Position numbers and translations under genes: made by a program | Shown here: positions 8,129 to 17,047 of the stretch, piece by piece | Layout: each line of letters begins with the position of its first letter | Numbering within the stretch: position 1 is the first letter of the stretch | The notes under the pieces: model-generated | Told to the model about the DNA's origin: nothing | The model's input: the letters and a program-made list of their open reading frames with translations, nothing else | The model's database searches: none | NCBI GenBank assembly: GCA_964627535.1 | Contig: CAZVJW010000003.1 | Span: 87,051 to 151,050, forward strand | Direction: 5' to 3' | Length of the DNA stretch: 64,000 nucleotides | From: UBA1447 sp964627535 | GTDB lineage: Bacteria > Bacillota > Clostridia > Oscillospirales > Acutalibacteraceae

Positions 8129-9304
8129 TTAAAAAGCCGACAGAGAAAACACGGAATCAAGAAGATAGAAAAACTTTTGGAGCGGGAAAACAATGTTCCA
8201 AAATGTGTTTATAACAATGTAACCGAAATTAAATACGGAGTCGCTCTTAAAATAGTCTGAGTATTTAATTAAATGTGTTTCATAAGTGGAAGTGTTATTT
8301 TCGTCAATTGTAATCGCTCTGACTCCGCGTTCCGAATCGCCGTAGGAAGCCATTCCCGCTGTCGGGGTGCATACAAGGTCGATGTTTTTATAGGTTGCCT
8401 CATATGAATTCACATGGTCGTGCCCGAAGAACATTGCGGTAACATCACCCTGGGTAAGCATTTTGTCGAATTCTCCGCTGTTGGTTCTGGAAGGATACGC
8501 TCCTTCGCCAAGAATGCCGGCACGCGTAACATCATTGTTAAGGATATAAAATTTGCCGTTTACCGCAACCGCATTTTTTGTACCGAACTTCACTTCCGAA
8601 AAACAATTGTAAACCTCCGGAATGACAATATGCTGGAATGCCATTGACTTAACCGAAATTCCGCCGTTTGCCGCTTTAAGCTCGTTGCTTTTGGTTACAT
8701 ACCAGTCAAGCTGACTCTGCCTGATATAATCATAGCCCCCGTTAACCTCATCATAAGTACCCGAATCAAACAACCAAAGGTTATATACAACCTTTGCAGG
8801 ATTTGTTGAGGAATATATAGGGATGTTGTATGTCCCGACTCCGTAAATATCATCGCCTTCGTCGTAACCCACAAAGCAGTCATAGGACATGTAAACGCTC
8901 ATTTGGTATTCCTTTGTTGCCTTTGTACCTTCGTCATCATGATTTCCAAAAACAGCGGCCACTTTAACGCCCGCAGCCTGGAAAATGTCCATAAATTTGC
9001 ATATTGCGGTTTTGGCGGATTCCTGTGAAGAAGAATTCGTCCCCATAATATTGTCGCCCGTCAGTATGACCAGGTCAGGGTTGACATCCTGCAATGCTTT
9101 TTTCAAAAAGTTCGCCGTCGGCAGCAGAAGGCCGGGACCGTCTTGAATATCGGCCACTTGCATAATCGTAAATTTTTTATCATTGCCAAAACTCAGGGGA
9201 GCTCTCTCCGGGGGTGTCAGCGCCGATGCGGCAGGAAGGAGTGGGGTGATTATAAAGACCATAATCAGAACAATAACGCCAATTTTTTTCCATATGCTTT
9301 TCAT
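8129..9304 (-). CDS. Secreted calcineurin-like metallophosphoesterase (second paralogue)
   Basis: 391 aa; ATG at 9304 behind AGGAG, then a signal peptide (KKIGVIVLIMVFIITPLLP, cleavage near ASA). Motifs: VADIQ, ILTGDN, FGNHDDEG, FQHIV, FGHDHVN. The first motif has Gln where the usual DxH motif has His; related Dcr2-like proteins are known to do this, so it is not by itself evidence of inactivity. The middle (TYNIPIYSS, NLWLFDSGTYD, WYVTKSNELKAANGG) is closely similar to the paralogue at 3623, so the pair arose by duplication. It ends in an aromatic tail (FWNIVFPLQKFFYLLD then VFSLSAF) like the other secreted proteins here. The stop codon touches the end of the R1 element. Confidence 0.85.
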   Translation of the reverse strand: MKSIWKKIGVIVLIMVFIITPLLPAASALTPPERAPLSFGNDKKFTIMQVADIQDGPGLLLPTANFLKKALQDVNPDLVILTGDNIMGTNSSSQESAKTAICKFMDIFQAAGVKVAAVFGNHDDEGTKATKEYQMSVYMSYDCFVGYDEGDDIYGVGTYNIPIYSSTNPAKVVYNLWLFDSGTYDEVNGGYDYIRQSQLDWYVTKSNELKAANGGISVKSMAFQHIVIPEVYNCFSEVKFGTKNAVAVNGKFYILNNDVTRAGILGEGAYPSRTNSGEFDKMLTQGDVTAMFFGHDHVNSYEATYKNIDLVCTPTAGMASYGDSERGVRAITIDENNTSTYETHLIKYSDYFKSDSVFNFGYIVINTFWNIVFPLQKFFYLLDSVFSLSAF

Positions 9305-9350
9305 AATATTTTCTCCTCATTTCAAATATTGTTTATAAAAACTATAAATC

Positions 9351-9379
9351 ATTTTATCATATATTGATATGACTGTCAA
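9351..9379 (-). promoter_or_regulatory. Promoter of the second metallophosphoesterase gene
   Basis: On the minus strand TTGACA (complement of 9374-9379), 17 bases, then TAAAAT (complement of 9351-9356), about 46 bases upstream of the ATG. Confidence 0.7.
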
Positions 9380-9845
9380 ACCGCAATGGGGCATGAACAC
9401 TTGCATTTGCAGTATTGCAGTATGATATATAATTAACCATTTTGCCGATAGTGTGAAGATATGCAGCATTAAAAAACCACTCCTCGTTATAGGAGAAGCG
9501 GGGTTTAAGGGCAGCTCCCTTACCCGGGTTTTTGGGTGACGGCAAACTATGCAGTCGTATGTATATTCCGGTTTTTGAACAATTCATTGTAAATATCACT
9601 CCTGCCGTCATCGACGATAACAACAATGCAGTCCTTCATTTTTTGAAGTTCATCAACCATGATTAATATTTCTGCTTGATATTCGCCGCTGAATAAATTA
9701 CAATAGAAAAGATAAAAAATTTATAAAAATTTAATTAATATAGAGGTTAGTTTATATTTTGTTCGGTTGAAAGCAAAACATAGCGGAGAGCCGGGCAGCA
9801 AATTAAAACATATGGTTGCTGGCCGAAAGAAAGGAAGAATCTTTT
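9380..9845. other. Gene-free stretch with a possible gene remnant
   Basis: No convincing gene. On the minus strand 9547-9660 could encode a 37-residue peptide (MVDELQKMKDCIVVIVDDG...), and its frame stays open upstream without a start; there is no ribosome binding site, so I regard it as a possible remnant. The last ~150 bases before the lipase gene are strongly A+T-rich and probably hold its promoter, but no clear -35/-10 pair was found. Confidence 0.3.
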
Positions 9846-11399
9846 ATGTACGGAACCAAACTGCAGAAGACCATATCGATTATTATCGCGGTTATATTGC
9901 TTTCAGTATCACCGTTAGGTGTTTTTGCCCTTGCGTCGGATGTGCAGCCCTGCGGCTGCGGATATGCACCGAGCATATTCCTGACGGGTATCAATTCCAT
10001 TAATATAATGAAAAACCCCGGGACAGTAAACGAGGAAGTCATTTTCCCCCCATCCTCCGACGGTATACTATCGGTATTCGGACTCGAAACATATATGAAT
10101 CTGGCGAAATTCGCTGTTACACAGGATTGGGACTGCGTTGCGGACGCTTTGATACCCGTCGCCGACAAGGTTCTTGAGGACTTTGCCTGTAATCCGGACG
10201 GTACGGTTAAAAATGGTACCGGCATTAACTGGATATGGCCAAGTTACGCCGTCCATACACCGGATTACGCGCCCGGATTTTACTACGATTGGCGTGTTGA
10301 CCCTATGGAGGTCGCTTGCCAGCTAAAGGACTATATCAATTATGTCTGTGAGTCCACAGGGCACGACAAGGTTAACCTGATCGCGTTCAGTATGGGGTCG
10401 ACAATTGCTATGGCCTATATTCAGCAATTCGGTTACGATAAAATCGCCGGGATTGTCCTTTCATCAGCGGCTCTCAACGGTGTTTCATGCGCGGGTGAGC
10501 CTTTCGCAGGCAATGTGAAATTTGACGCAAACGCGCTTGTCCGCTATATTGACAGTTTTATGTCTAACGAAGGTAAAGGGGCACTCATTACCTCTTTTGT
10601 TAAAGTTCTTCAAAAAGCCGGAATTGTCGGAACCGCTGTTGACATAGTTAACGAAGTTGTCGAAAAGCTGAAGGACCGTGTCTATACCGAGATTCTCACG
10701 AAATCTTTCGGATCATGCCCGGGTATGTGGTCGCTTGTTCCGGATGAATATTATAATGATGCAAAAGCACTGCTTTTGAGCGATACGGTGACATATGCCG
10801 GTTTGATTGAGAAAATAGATAATTACCACTATAATGTCCAGGCAAAAAATGAAGAGCTTGTTGACGGCTTAATTGAACGCGGTATCAATTTCGGGATTGT
10901 TTTGAAATACAACCTCCAGGGTTTTCCCTGCGGCAACAGTGTCAACAACTCGGCCGATACCGTCATTGACGCTAAGTACTCGAGTTTCGGCGCGACAATA
11001 GCGGATCTGGACCATACGCTCGGCAAAGATTATGTTCAGGCTGTCAGCTGCGGTCATAATCACATTTCACCTGACAATAAAATTGATGCCTCAAGCTGCA
11101 GATATCCTGAACAGACATGGTTTGTCAGGGATTTTGTCCACATGAGAGGCTCATACGATTATGACGAGCTTGTAAGATATATTCTCTTTTCCGAAAAGCA
11201 TGCAACAGTATTTGATAATGAAAAATATCCTCAGTTTTTGATTCTTGATGAAAAAACCGAAAAAATTTCGCCGCTGACGGCCGAAAGCGGCAATGATGAT
11301 TTAAGCCGCTTCTTCGACGAAAATTCATGGATTTTTATATTGCTGAAGTTTTTCAACGCAACCTTCACATATTTACAGCAATCATTTTCTGCTGTATAA
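9846..11399 (+). CDS. Secreted alpha/beta-hydrolase, lipase/LCAT-like
   Basis: 517 aa from ATG at 9846 (AAAGGAAG upstream; residues 1-27 are a signal peptide). The region FYYDWRVDPMEVACQLKDYI followed by GHDKVNLIAFSMGSTIAMAY is the strand-nucleophile elbow-helix of alpha/beta-hydrolases, with Ser in AFSMGS as the predicted nucleophile (G-x-S-x-G with the first Gly replaced by Ala). A candidate catalytic His lies in CGHNHISPD or FVHMRG near residues 400-440. Layout resembles bacterial lecithin:cholesterol acyltransferase/lipase-like proteins that act on lipids or acyl esters outside the cell. The protein ends in an aromatic tail (WIFILLKFFNATFTYLQQS) shared in style with its secreted neighbours. 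Substrate unknown. Confidence 0.75.
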   Translation: MYGTKLQKTISIIIAVILLSVSPLGVFALASDVQPCGCGYAPSIFLTGINSINIMKNPGTVNEEVIFPPSSDGILSVFGLETYMNLAKFAVTQDWDCVADALIPVADKVLEDFACNPDGTVKNGTGINWIWPSYAVHTPDYAPGFYYDWRVDPMEVACQLKDYINYVCESTGHDKVNLIAFSMGSTIAMAYIQQFGYDKIAGIVLSSAALNGVSCAGEPFAGNVKFDANALVRYIDSFMSNEGKGALITSFVKVLQKAGIVGTAVDIVNEVVEKLKDRVYTEILTKSFGSCPGMWSLVPDEYYNDAKALLLSDTVTYAGLIEKIDNYHYNVQAKNEELVDGLIERGINFGIVLKYNLQGFPCGNSVNNSADTVIDAKYSSFGATIADLDHTLGKDYVQAVSCGHNHISPDNKIDASSCRYPEQTWFVRDFVHMRGSYDYDELVRYILFSEKHATVFDNEKYPQFLILDEKTEKISPLTAESGNDDLSRFFDENSWIFILLKFFNATFTYLQQSFSAV

Positions 11400-11411
11400 A
11401 ACACGAAAAAA

Positions 11412-11447
11412 ATGCCCGGACATCTATATGTTGGGATGTCCGGGCAT
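11412..11447. terminator. Strong hairpin after the lipase-like gene
   Basis: ATGCCCGGACAT pairs perfectly with ATGTCCGGGCAT over a 12-base loop. On the minus strand it is followed by a run of seven T; on the plus strand the T-tract is poor, so it may act mostly against antisense transcription or as an mRNA 3' stabiliser. Confidence 0.55.
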
Positions 11448-11479
11448 CGGTTGATGTTTCTGATCACAATTATATAATA

Positions 11480-11637
11480 ATACTAACCACCGATAAAACG
11501 CATTGAATCTTAGCGGTCTTTTTTGCGCCGTACTGCGTTGTCCTCCTTGCCTTGCGACAGCAAAGCATCGTCGTCCGCCTTGCGCAGCACAAAAAATCAT
11601 CGCAAATCTAACAACGCTTTTCATCGCCGATTAGTAT
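11480..11637. repeat. Family R1 repeat, copy B (intact, 158 bp)
   Basis: Runs from ATACTAACCACCGATAAAA to CGCCGATTAGTAT; the ends are imperfect inverted copies (ATACTAA / TTAGTAT, then CGATAAAA versus TTTTCATCG). It carries CTCCTTGCCTTGCGACAGCAAAGC in the middle. Other copies: 7847-8128 (interrupted) and 56620-56778. It lies only 15 bases before the next start codon and so may contribute promoter sequence. Confidence 0.75.
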
Positions 11638-11652
11638 AACATAGGAGCGTTT

Positions 11653-13050
11653 ATGGGTGAAATAAACAAACTGAATCTCAAGCCGGTTATCGGATTTTTC
11701 AGCAAACATTTCTCTGCTGCGTCTCAAAATGAGGATATGATAAGAATAACCGATAAGGCAAAAGTTTCGTCTGGGGATTTCGGGGAACAAACAGTGAAGG
11801 AGCCGCCGATTATTGACGGCAGTTTAAACCGCGGCAAACTGCTTATCGGCACAACAATCTTTTACGATGACCAAAACATTGACGAGGAAGATATAAAACT
11901 GATAGCCGACGGCGGCTTTGATTTCCTCATAAGCGAAAGCGGAGACGATTTTCAGCGTATGCTTATCGAATATTGCGAAAAGTACGGTGTGGCGCTGATT
12001 TCAAAGGATAAGAGCCTTCCCAGCGGAAGCGAAATTCCGCAGGCGTTAGCAAGGGGCATGAATTTATTCGCCGATTACGAGCACCATCCTGTCCGGGTGG
12101 GAGACACCGCGGGCGATGAGCCGCACGCGAGTCTTTTTCCGGCTATGGGGGAATATTATAAACTGTTCAGCGAAAGATTTCCGGAGCAGTTCCTATTCTC
12201 CAATCTTTTTCCGGCGGGTACAGTTTCAAAAAGGCTCGGTACCAAAACCTATAAAGAATATGTTTCGGAATTTGTTAAAAAGGTGCCGTCGGACTTTATA
12301 AGTCTTGACGAGTATCCGTTTTTTTCACTCTCATTTCTGAAAAGGATGGCCTTTTCGCTTTGCCTTGAAACCTATGACATCGTTGCCTGTGCCTGCAGGG
12401 AAAATAACCGTGACTTCTGGCTTTATCTTCAGACACAGGGCAACTGGTTTGACAGGATCTATTCCCTGCCGACCTATGAGCAAATCAAGTGGCAGGTTTA
12501 TACAGCGCTCTCTTACGGCGCGAAGTGCCTCATGCACATCTCTTATACCCCCGTGTGGGGCTCCGACGCCTATGCGATGATTGATAAAAAGGGTAATGTC
12601 ACGGAACAATACCTCTATGCTAAAAGAATAAACGGCGAACTTAACAACCTGTCGCCCGTTTTTATGCGTTATCGGAACCTCGGTGTGCTGCCATCGATTG
12701 CAAAAAAAGAAACCGGATACTTGAAGCGTGCTTTTAGCGCGCAAAAAAAGAGCTCCGCTCAAAAAGGCTTTTCAGGTATTGAATGCGTTGAAAAAATCAG
12801 ATCGGATTATTCCGCGCTCACCGGTTATTTTGCCGGAAATAACGGTAAAGGGTATGCGCTGATGCTGGTTAACTGCAGGGATTTGTACACTCCCGAAGCA
12901 GGCCAGGAAATAAATGTACACTTAAAATATCCCTGTACCGTAACCGTTTATAAGAACGGAACGGTGTTTGAGATAAAAGAAGCCTGCAAAAATATTACTG
13001 TCACGCTCGAATCCTGCGAGGGCGCGTTTGTTACAATTGACAAAAAATAA
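11653..13050 (+). CDS. TIM-barrel glycoside-hydrolase-like protein, cytoplasmic, family uncertain
   Basis: 465 aa; ATG at 11653 preceded by TAGGAG. No signal peptide. Residues ~75-340 alternate strands and helices in a way typical of a TIM barrel of clan GH-A type: FDFLISESG, GVALISKD, FLFSNLFPAG, DFISLDEYPFF, WLYLQTQGNW, GAKCLMHISYT. The acidic pair in SLDEYPF is a candidate for a catalytic carboxylate. The C-terminal ~100 residues (YFAGNNGKGYALMLVNCRD and after) look like a beta-sandwich found at the end of many glycosidases. It is the first gene of a same-strand group with a zinc-ribbon membrane protein, an Ig-like protein and a sugar symporter. Precise family and substrate not recognised. 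Confidence 0.55.
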   Translation: MGEINKLNLKPVIGFFSKHFSAASQNEDMIRITDKAKVSSGDFGEQTVKEPPIIDGSLNRGKLLIGTTIFYDDQNIDEEDIKLIADGGFDFLISESGDDFQRMLIEYCEKYGVALISKDKSLPSGSEIPQALARGMNLFADYEHHPVRVGDTAGDEPHASLFPAMGEYYKLFSERFPEQFLFSNLFPAGTVSKRLGTKTYKEYVSEFVKKVPSDFISLDEYPFFSLSFLKRMAFSLCLETYDIVACACRENNRDFWLYLQTQGNWFDRIYSLPTYEQIKWQVYTALSYGAKCLMHISYTPVWGSDAYAMIDKKGNVTEQYLYAKRINGELNNLSPVFMRYRNLGVLPSIAKKETGYLKRAFSAQKKSSAQKGFSGIECVEKIRSDYSALTGYFAGNNGKGYALMLVNCRDLYTPEAGQEINVHLKYPCTVTVYKNGTVFEIKEACKNITVTLESCEGAFVTIDKK

Positions 13051-13114
13051 AATTTAACCGTTAGACAAAAATCATATTTAAACATAATAGAAAACCGGTA
13101 TGGGAGTGGTGGAA

Positions 13115-13972
13115 TTGGCAAATTGCCCCAAATGTGACTATAAGCTGCGAATAATTGACTGGAAGCCCGAATGCCCCAATTGCGGCGTTAATCTTAACTA
13201 CTGTAATTTTGAAGAGCAGTTTTATATTGACGCAAAAGGCGCTGAGTTGGATGTTGCGAAAATCCGGGTAAAATGGGCGCGAATCAAGGCATCCTTTATC
13301 GGCGGAAAACTACCGGTCGCCCGGCTTTCGCTGTGTGTATTGCCGTTCTTGGCAACACTGCTCTCTTTCGGAAGCCTGAAAATGGCTTTGCCTCTTTTTG
13401 AAAAGAAAATGCCGTTTAACGTCGCAGGGCTTTTTTATTTTTTTACGGACGGTACGCTGAGCTATTTAACCGCGCTGAAAAGCTCGGAAATAGTCGGAAT
13501 TTACGCGAAGCACGCAGTTAATATTTTTTACGGACTGTCCGCCGTTGCAGTTATCGCTCTACTGACTCTGCTTCTTCAACTCCTGTGTTTTATCAGCATA
13601 AAGAAAATGACAGTAATTCTTTCGGTGAACAGCGCTCTGGGGATACTGGCGACGGTTTGGTCAATGATCGCGGTGAACACTTTCTCCAAAGTCACCGCAA
13701 GCGAAATTTTTACGGTTCAAAACGGTTTCGGCGGGTTTATTATAATCCCCGCGTTCGCCGTTATACTCGCGATAAATTTGGTGATAGCGAAAAAGGGAAT
13801 CAAAATACACTATATGGAAGGCGACCTTTACCGTGTTGAAATTGGGAAAAAGCTGAAGTGCGGTGAGTTAACACTCGATAAAATTCCCCAACCGGTGTAT
13901 ACACCCGCAGTTGTTAACATAGAACCGGAAGAAGCCCCCGCTGCACAAGAGAGGGGCGACGTTAATGGATAA
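13115..13972 (+). CDS. Zinc-ribbon multi-pass membrane protein of unknown function
   Basis: TTG at 13115 is preferred because GGAG at 13103-13106 lies 8 bases upstream and the product starts ANCPKC; an in-frame ATG at 13100 has no ribosome site of its own. 285 aa. An N-terminal double zinc knuckle (CPKCDYKL, then CPNCGVNL) is followed by at least four transmembrane helices between ~70 and ~235 and a cytoplasmic tail ending in Glu/Pro/Ala-rich sequence. Its end overlaps the start of the next gene by 8 bases, so the two are translationally coupled. The zinc ribbon suggests an interaction or sensing role, but no function can be assigned. Confidence 0.65.
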   Translation: MANCPKCDYKLRIIDWKPECPNCGVNLNYCNFEEQFYIDAKGAELDVAKIRVKWARIKASFIGGKLPVARLSLCVLPFLATLLSFGSLKMALPLFEKKMPFNVAGLFYFFTDGTLSYLTALKSSEIVGIYAKHAVNIFYGLSAVAVIALLTLLLQLLCFISIKKMTVILSVNSALGILATVWSMIAVNTFSKVTASEIFTVQNGFGGFIIIPAFAVILAINLVIAKKGIKIHYMEGDLYRVEIGKKLKCGELTLDKIPQPVYTPAVVNIEPEEAPAAQERGDVNG

Positions 13973-15257
13973 AAAAAATACACTGACAAAGATTCTTATC
14001 GTATTCCTCGCGTTGATGTTTACGGCGGGCGTTGTCTTCGGGGGGATCCAAGTGCTATCCGCGGAAGGGCAAATGCCGCCCGAGGAAGTATATAAAGAAA
14101 GCAGGACGGAGTTGCCGAAAAGTAAAGCCGAGATGATCGCTTATTTGAATGCCTGCATTGATTTCGCGATAACAGAAAAAGCAAAACTCGACGTAAAAAC
14201 GGAGATTTCCATTGAGGACGAAAGCATTTCTTTCGGAGAAAACGGTGATATGCTCGCCAAATCATTAATTTATGCCAAGGAATCCATACTCGGCGAGCTA
14301 TCTAAACAATATCCGGCTGCAAGTGTCGACTTCGGTAAAGATTTTTCCGCCGAGCTCTGGAACCTTCAATTTGAGGGAGCCTTGATTGAAAGAAACGAGA
14401 GTAAAGAGGATGGGGACAAATATGCCTTTAAAATCATGTTCGCGAATGAGAATAACCCTTTCGGGATGGATGGTATTGTCAACAAGAGCTTTCATATGGC
14501 TGAGGCGGAACTAGTCCTTAATTACCTATGGGAGAGTTATAAAGGCTTCACGGAAATTGAAAATGTTAAGGTGATATGCACCGGTCTGGAGATTGACTCA
14601 GCCGTCAACCGCCTGACGGATAAAATAAACAATGTTACTTACAGTAAGAAGCTGACTGTGGAAGCCGACATCACTTTTTCCGGTGAGCTTTCGGCTGCCG
14701 GCACAAGGAAGATGACCTTCACCCTTCAGGAAAAAACCGGTTTCAATTTTACCTGGGCAAACCTTGCATTGTCGCCGAAGACATTGGAGATGGAAAAAGG
14801 AGATATAAAAGTTGTCAGCGCGCAGATTACCGCATCCGGTGATATCAAGGCGAAATGGTCGAGTTCGAACCCTGAAGTTGCTGAAGTTGACAGCGACGGC
14901 TATGTCAAAGGCCGTTCAGTCAGCACTGAGCCGGTTGTCATAACTGCTGAATTTGAATTTCTCGGAAAAACCTATACCGATACCTGCGAAGTATATGTGA
15001 AGGTGCCTGTTACCAAGGTAAAAATTTCCGATACCAATCTTACAATGACGGTGGGGGAAACAAAAACGCTTGAGGCAAGCGTAAAGCCGAAAGATGCGAC
15101 TATTAAGGATGTCCTGTGGTATACAAACAATCCTTTGATCGCAACAGTCGACGCAAACGGTAAGGTTACAGCTATTGCGGAGGGTGAAACGGAGATATAC
15201 ATTCTGTCAAAGGACGGCTATTATAAAATTTCCTGTATGGTAACAGTTACCGAATGA
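13965..15257 (+). CDS. Membrane-exported Ig-like (BIG2) domain protein
   Basis: 430 aa; ATG at 13965 behind GAGGGG, inside the end of the previous gene. One N-terminal hydrophobic segment (LIVFLALMFTAGVVFGGIQVL) serves as signal or anchor. Residues ~35-265 have no domain I recognise. Two BIG2-type Ig-like domains follow: LSPKTLEMEKGDIKVVSAQ...WSSSNPEVAEVDSDGYVKG (~268-345) and ISDTNLTMTVGETKTLEAS...WYTNNPLIATVDANGKVTA (~350-428). BIG2 domains are usual in surface adhesion and carbohydrate-associated proteins. Unlike other exported proteins here it has no aromatic C-terminal tail. Coupling to the zinc-ribbon membrane protein suggests the two form a complex. Confidence 0.75.
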   Translation: MDKKNTLTKILIVFLALMFTAGVVFGGIQVLSAEGQMPPEEVYKESRTELPKSKAEMIAYLNACIDFAITEKAKLDVKTEISIEDESISFGENGDMLAKSLIYAKESILGELSKQYPAASVDFGKDFSAELWNLQFEGALIERNESKEDGDKYAFKIMFANENNPFGMDGIVNKSFHMAEAELVLNYLWESYKGFTEIENVKVICTGLEIDSAVNRLTDKINNVTYSKKLTVEADITFSGELSAAGTRKMTFTLQEKTGFNFTWANLALSPKTLEMEKGDIKVVSAQITASGDIKAKWSSSNPEVAEVDSDGYVKGRSVSTEPVVITAEFEFLGKTYTDTCEVYVKVPVTKVKISDTNLTMTVGETKTLEASVKPKDATIKDVLWYTNNPLIATVDANGKVTAIAEGETEIYILSKDGYYKISCMVTVTE

Positions 15258-15307
15258 AAATGGTAAAGAAAAATCATTAATTTTATGACAAGAAAGGGAT
15301 GGAACTA

Positions 15308-16924
15308 TTGGCGGATAAAGAACTGAAGTTTGTGGAAAAAGTCTTCGGTGCCGAAAAAAATTCGGCGGCAAAAATCGGCACAGAAAAACTGTCGAAATAT
15401 CATGTTTTAGCCGATAAGATGTTCAACACCAATGTGCTTAGAACAAAGGAACTGTTTTTCCCCGCGCTGGCAAGTTTCGCAGGTTCGGTCATCGGCGGTG
15501 TCGGGTCCTACAGAACCTTGTTCTTTGTTAATATATTCAAACTGGATATGGTTTATGTTGCGTCGATTTTGGCGCTGATCAGCATATACGATGTGATCAA
15601 CGACCCGCTCATGGGTATCATATACGATAAAACCCGCACCCGCTGGGGCAAGACCAGACCCTATCTTATTTTTACACCCATCCCTTACTTTTTCAGCACA
15701 GCCATTCTGTATTGCGGAGCGATTTTAATCGCCAACAATAACACATCCGACCCCAAAAAGGTTATTTTTGTTTTTGTAACCTTGTTTATTCAGGAAACTT
15801 TCTCAACGCTTTACAACATTCCCAGAGGGAACCTGTTGACCTTGATGACACCGAACCCGGGAGACAGAATAAAATCGAATTTGATTAACTCTTATGTTGA
15901 CGGGTTCGGCAGGCAAATGGTATATGGCTTGTTTATGCCCCTGCAGGACCTGAACCGCTGGGGGGTTACCAACATTTCTCTTCCGGCGATATTCGCATTT
16001 ATGGGGCTTTTTGCCGCGGCAATCGGCTCGGTAGGCAATATTATGATGGCAATGAATGTCAGGGAGCGGGTGATTCTCCAGCGCAAGCCCGCACCGGCCA
16101 GCAAAACGATTTTTTATATTTTGAAAAACAAATACGCGCTTCGTAACTTTATCGCCGGTCTATCCGTCAACTGGTGGACCAACGGCGGTTATTCCTGGGA
16201 TGTTGTGACGCAACTTGAAATTATGGGCGGCGCTTTTAAAAGCATGCTATATTATATGGGCTTCAACATACTCGAGCCATTCAGCCTTACCTTTGTCCCA
16301 AAGGTGATGAAATGGTTTGGGAACGATAAGCGGAAAGGCGTTTTAACATTAAGAGGGATTGATGTTGTCAGAACGGTTATCCAGTGTATCGTCGGCATTA
16401 AGTTCATCGACCGGCCGCTGATATTCGGGCTGACCTTTTTCGTCTTCTGGGGTATGAACGCACTGGATAACGCGCCCGGAGATGTTCTGGAAAACGAGAT
16501 GGGCAGGGAGATCAATGATTATACCGAATATGTGACCGGTGAACGGCCGGACGGCACCTTCGGCCTACTGACAAACCTGATCGGCAGGGTAACAGCGCCG
16601 CTCAACGCCTTGCTTACCATTCTTGTTTTCCGGTGGAGCGGGTATGACGCAACTATCCCTATGGGGCCCTGGTCGCAGGGCAATAAGGTTGTTTACCAGA
16701 AGATTTATTTTCTTTATATAGCGGCCGGCGTTTTACCCGGTCTTGTGAGAACGATTCCCATCTTTTTTTATGACCTTGTCGGCAAAAAGCGTGAGCAGAT
16801 GTATATTGAGCTCAACGAACGCCGTGCGCTGCTCGCGAAATCGCACCAAGGCGAAGAAGAGGTAAGCGAAGAAATGCAGGCAATGATTGATGCACTTGCG
16901 CAGGAAGAAAAACTGAAGGATTAA
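15308..16924 (+). CDS. GPH-family (glycoside-pentoside-hexuronide) sugar:cation symporter, MFS_2 superfamily
   Basis: 538 aa from the TTG at 15308, which has AAAGGGA 8 bases upstream; an ATG at 15299 is too close to that site. About 12 hydrophobic segments. The loop after the second helix, NDPLMGIIYDKTRTRWGKTRPY, is the hallmark GPH motif (D-P-x-x-G-x-x-x-D-x-T-x-x-x-x-G-x-x-R-P). The family takes up glycosides, pentosides or hexuronides with Na+ or H+. A hydrophilic Glu-rich tail follows the last helix. It probably imports the product of the glycosidases encoded on either side; the sugar is unknown. Confidence 0.85.
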   Translation: MADKELKFVEKVFGAEKNSAAKIGTEKLSKYHVLADKMFNTNVLRTKELFFPALASFAGSVIGGVGSYRTLFFVNIFKLDMVYVASILALISIYDVINDPLMGIIYDKTRTRWGKTRPYLIFTPIPYFFSTAILYCGAILIANNNTSDPKKVIFVFVTLFIQETFSTLYNIPRGNLLTLMTPNPGDRIKSNLINSYVDGFGRQMVYGLFMPLQDLNRWGVTNISLPAIFAFMGLFAAAIGSVGNIMMAMNVRERVILQRKPAPASKTIFYILKNKYALRNFIAGLSVNWWTNGGYSWDVVTQLEIMGGAFKSMLYYMGFNILEPFSLTFVPKVMKWFGNDKRKGVLTLRGIDVVRTVIQCIVGIKFIDRPLIFGLTFFVFWGMNALDNAPGDVLENEMGREINDYTEYVTGERPDGTFGLLTNLIGRVTAPLNALLTILVFRWSGYDATIPMGPWSQGNKVVYQKIYFLYIAAGVLPGLVRTIPIFFYDLVGKKREQMYIELNERRALLAKSHQGEEEVSEEMQAMIDALAQEEKLKD

Positions 16925-17047
16925 CAGGAAAGAACGGAAAATATGCAGTACCTTCCATTAGGAAAGCGAATAATGCCGGTAAACTCGCGTTGATAGATAT
17001 GATCCCCGATATTGTATGGTTACGGCTTGTGAAGGAAAACGATTATT

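Noticed and set aside
9357..9660. Minus-strand frames of 89 aa and 37 aa
   Set aside because: No ribosome site, no recognisable domain, and the longer one overlaps the upstream promoter of the phosphoesterase gene.
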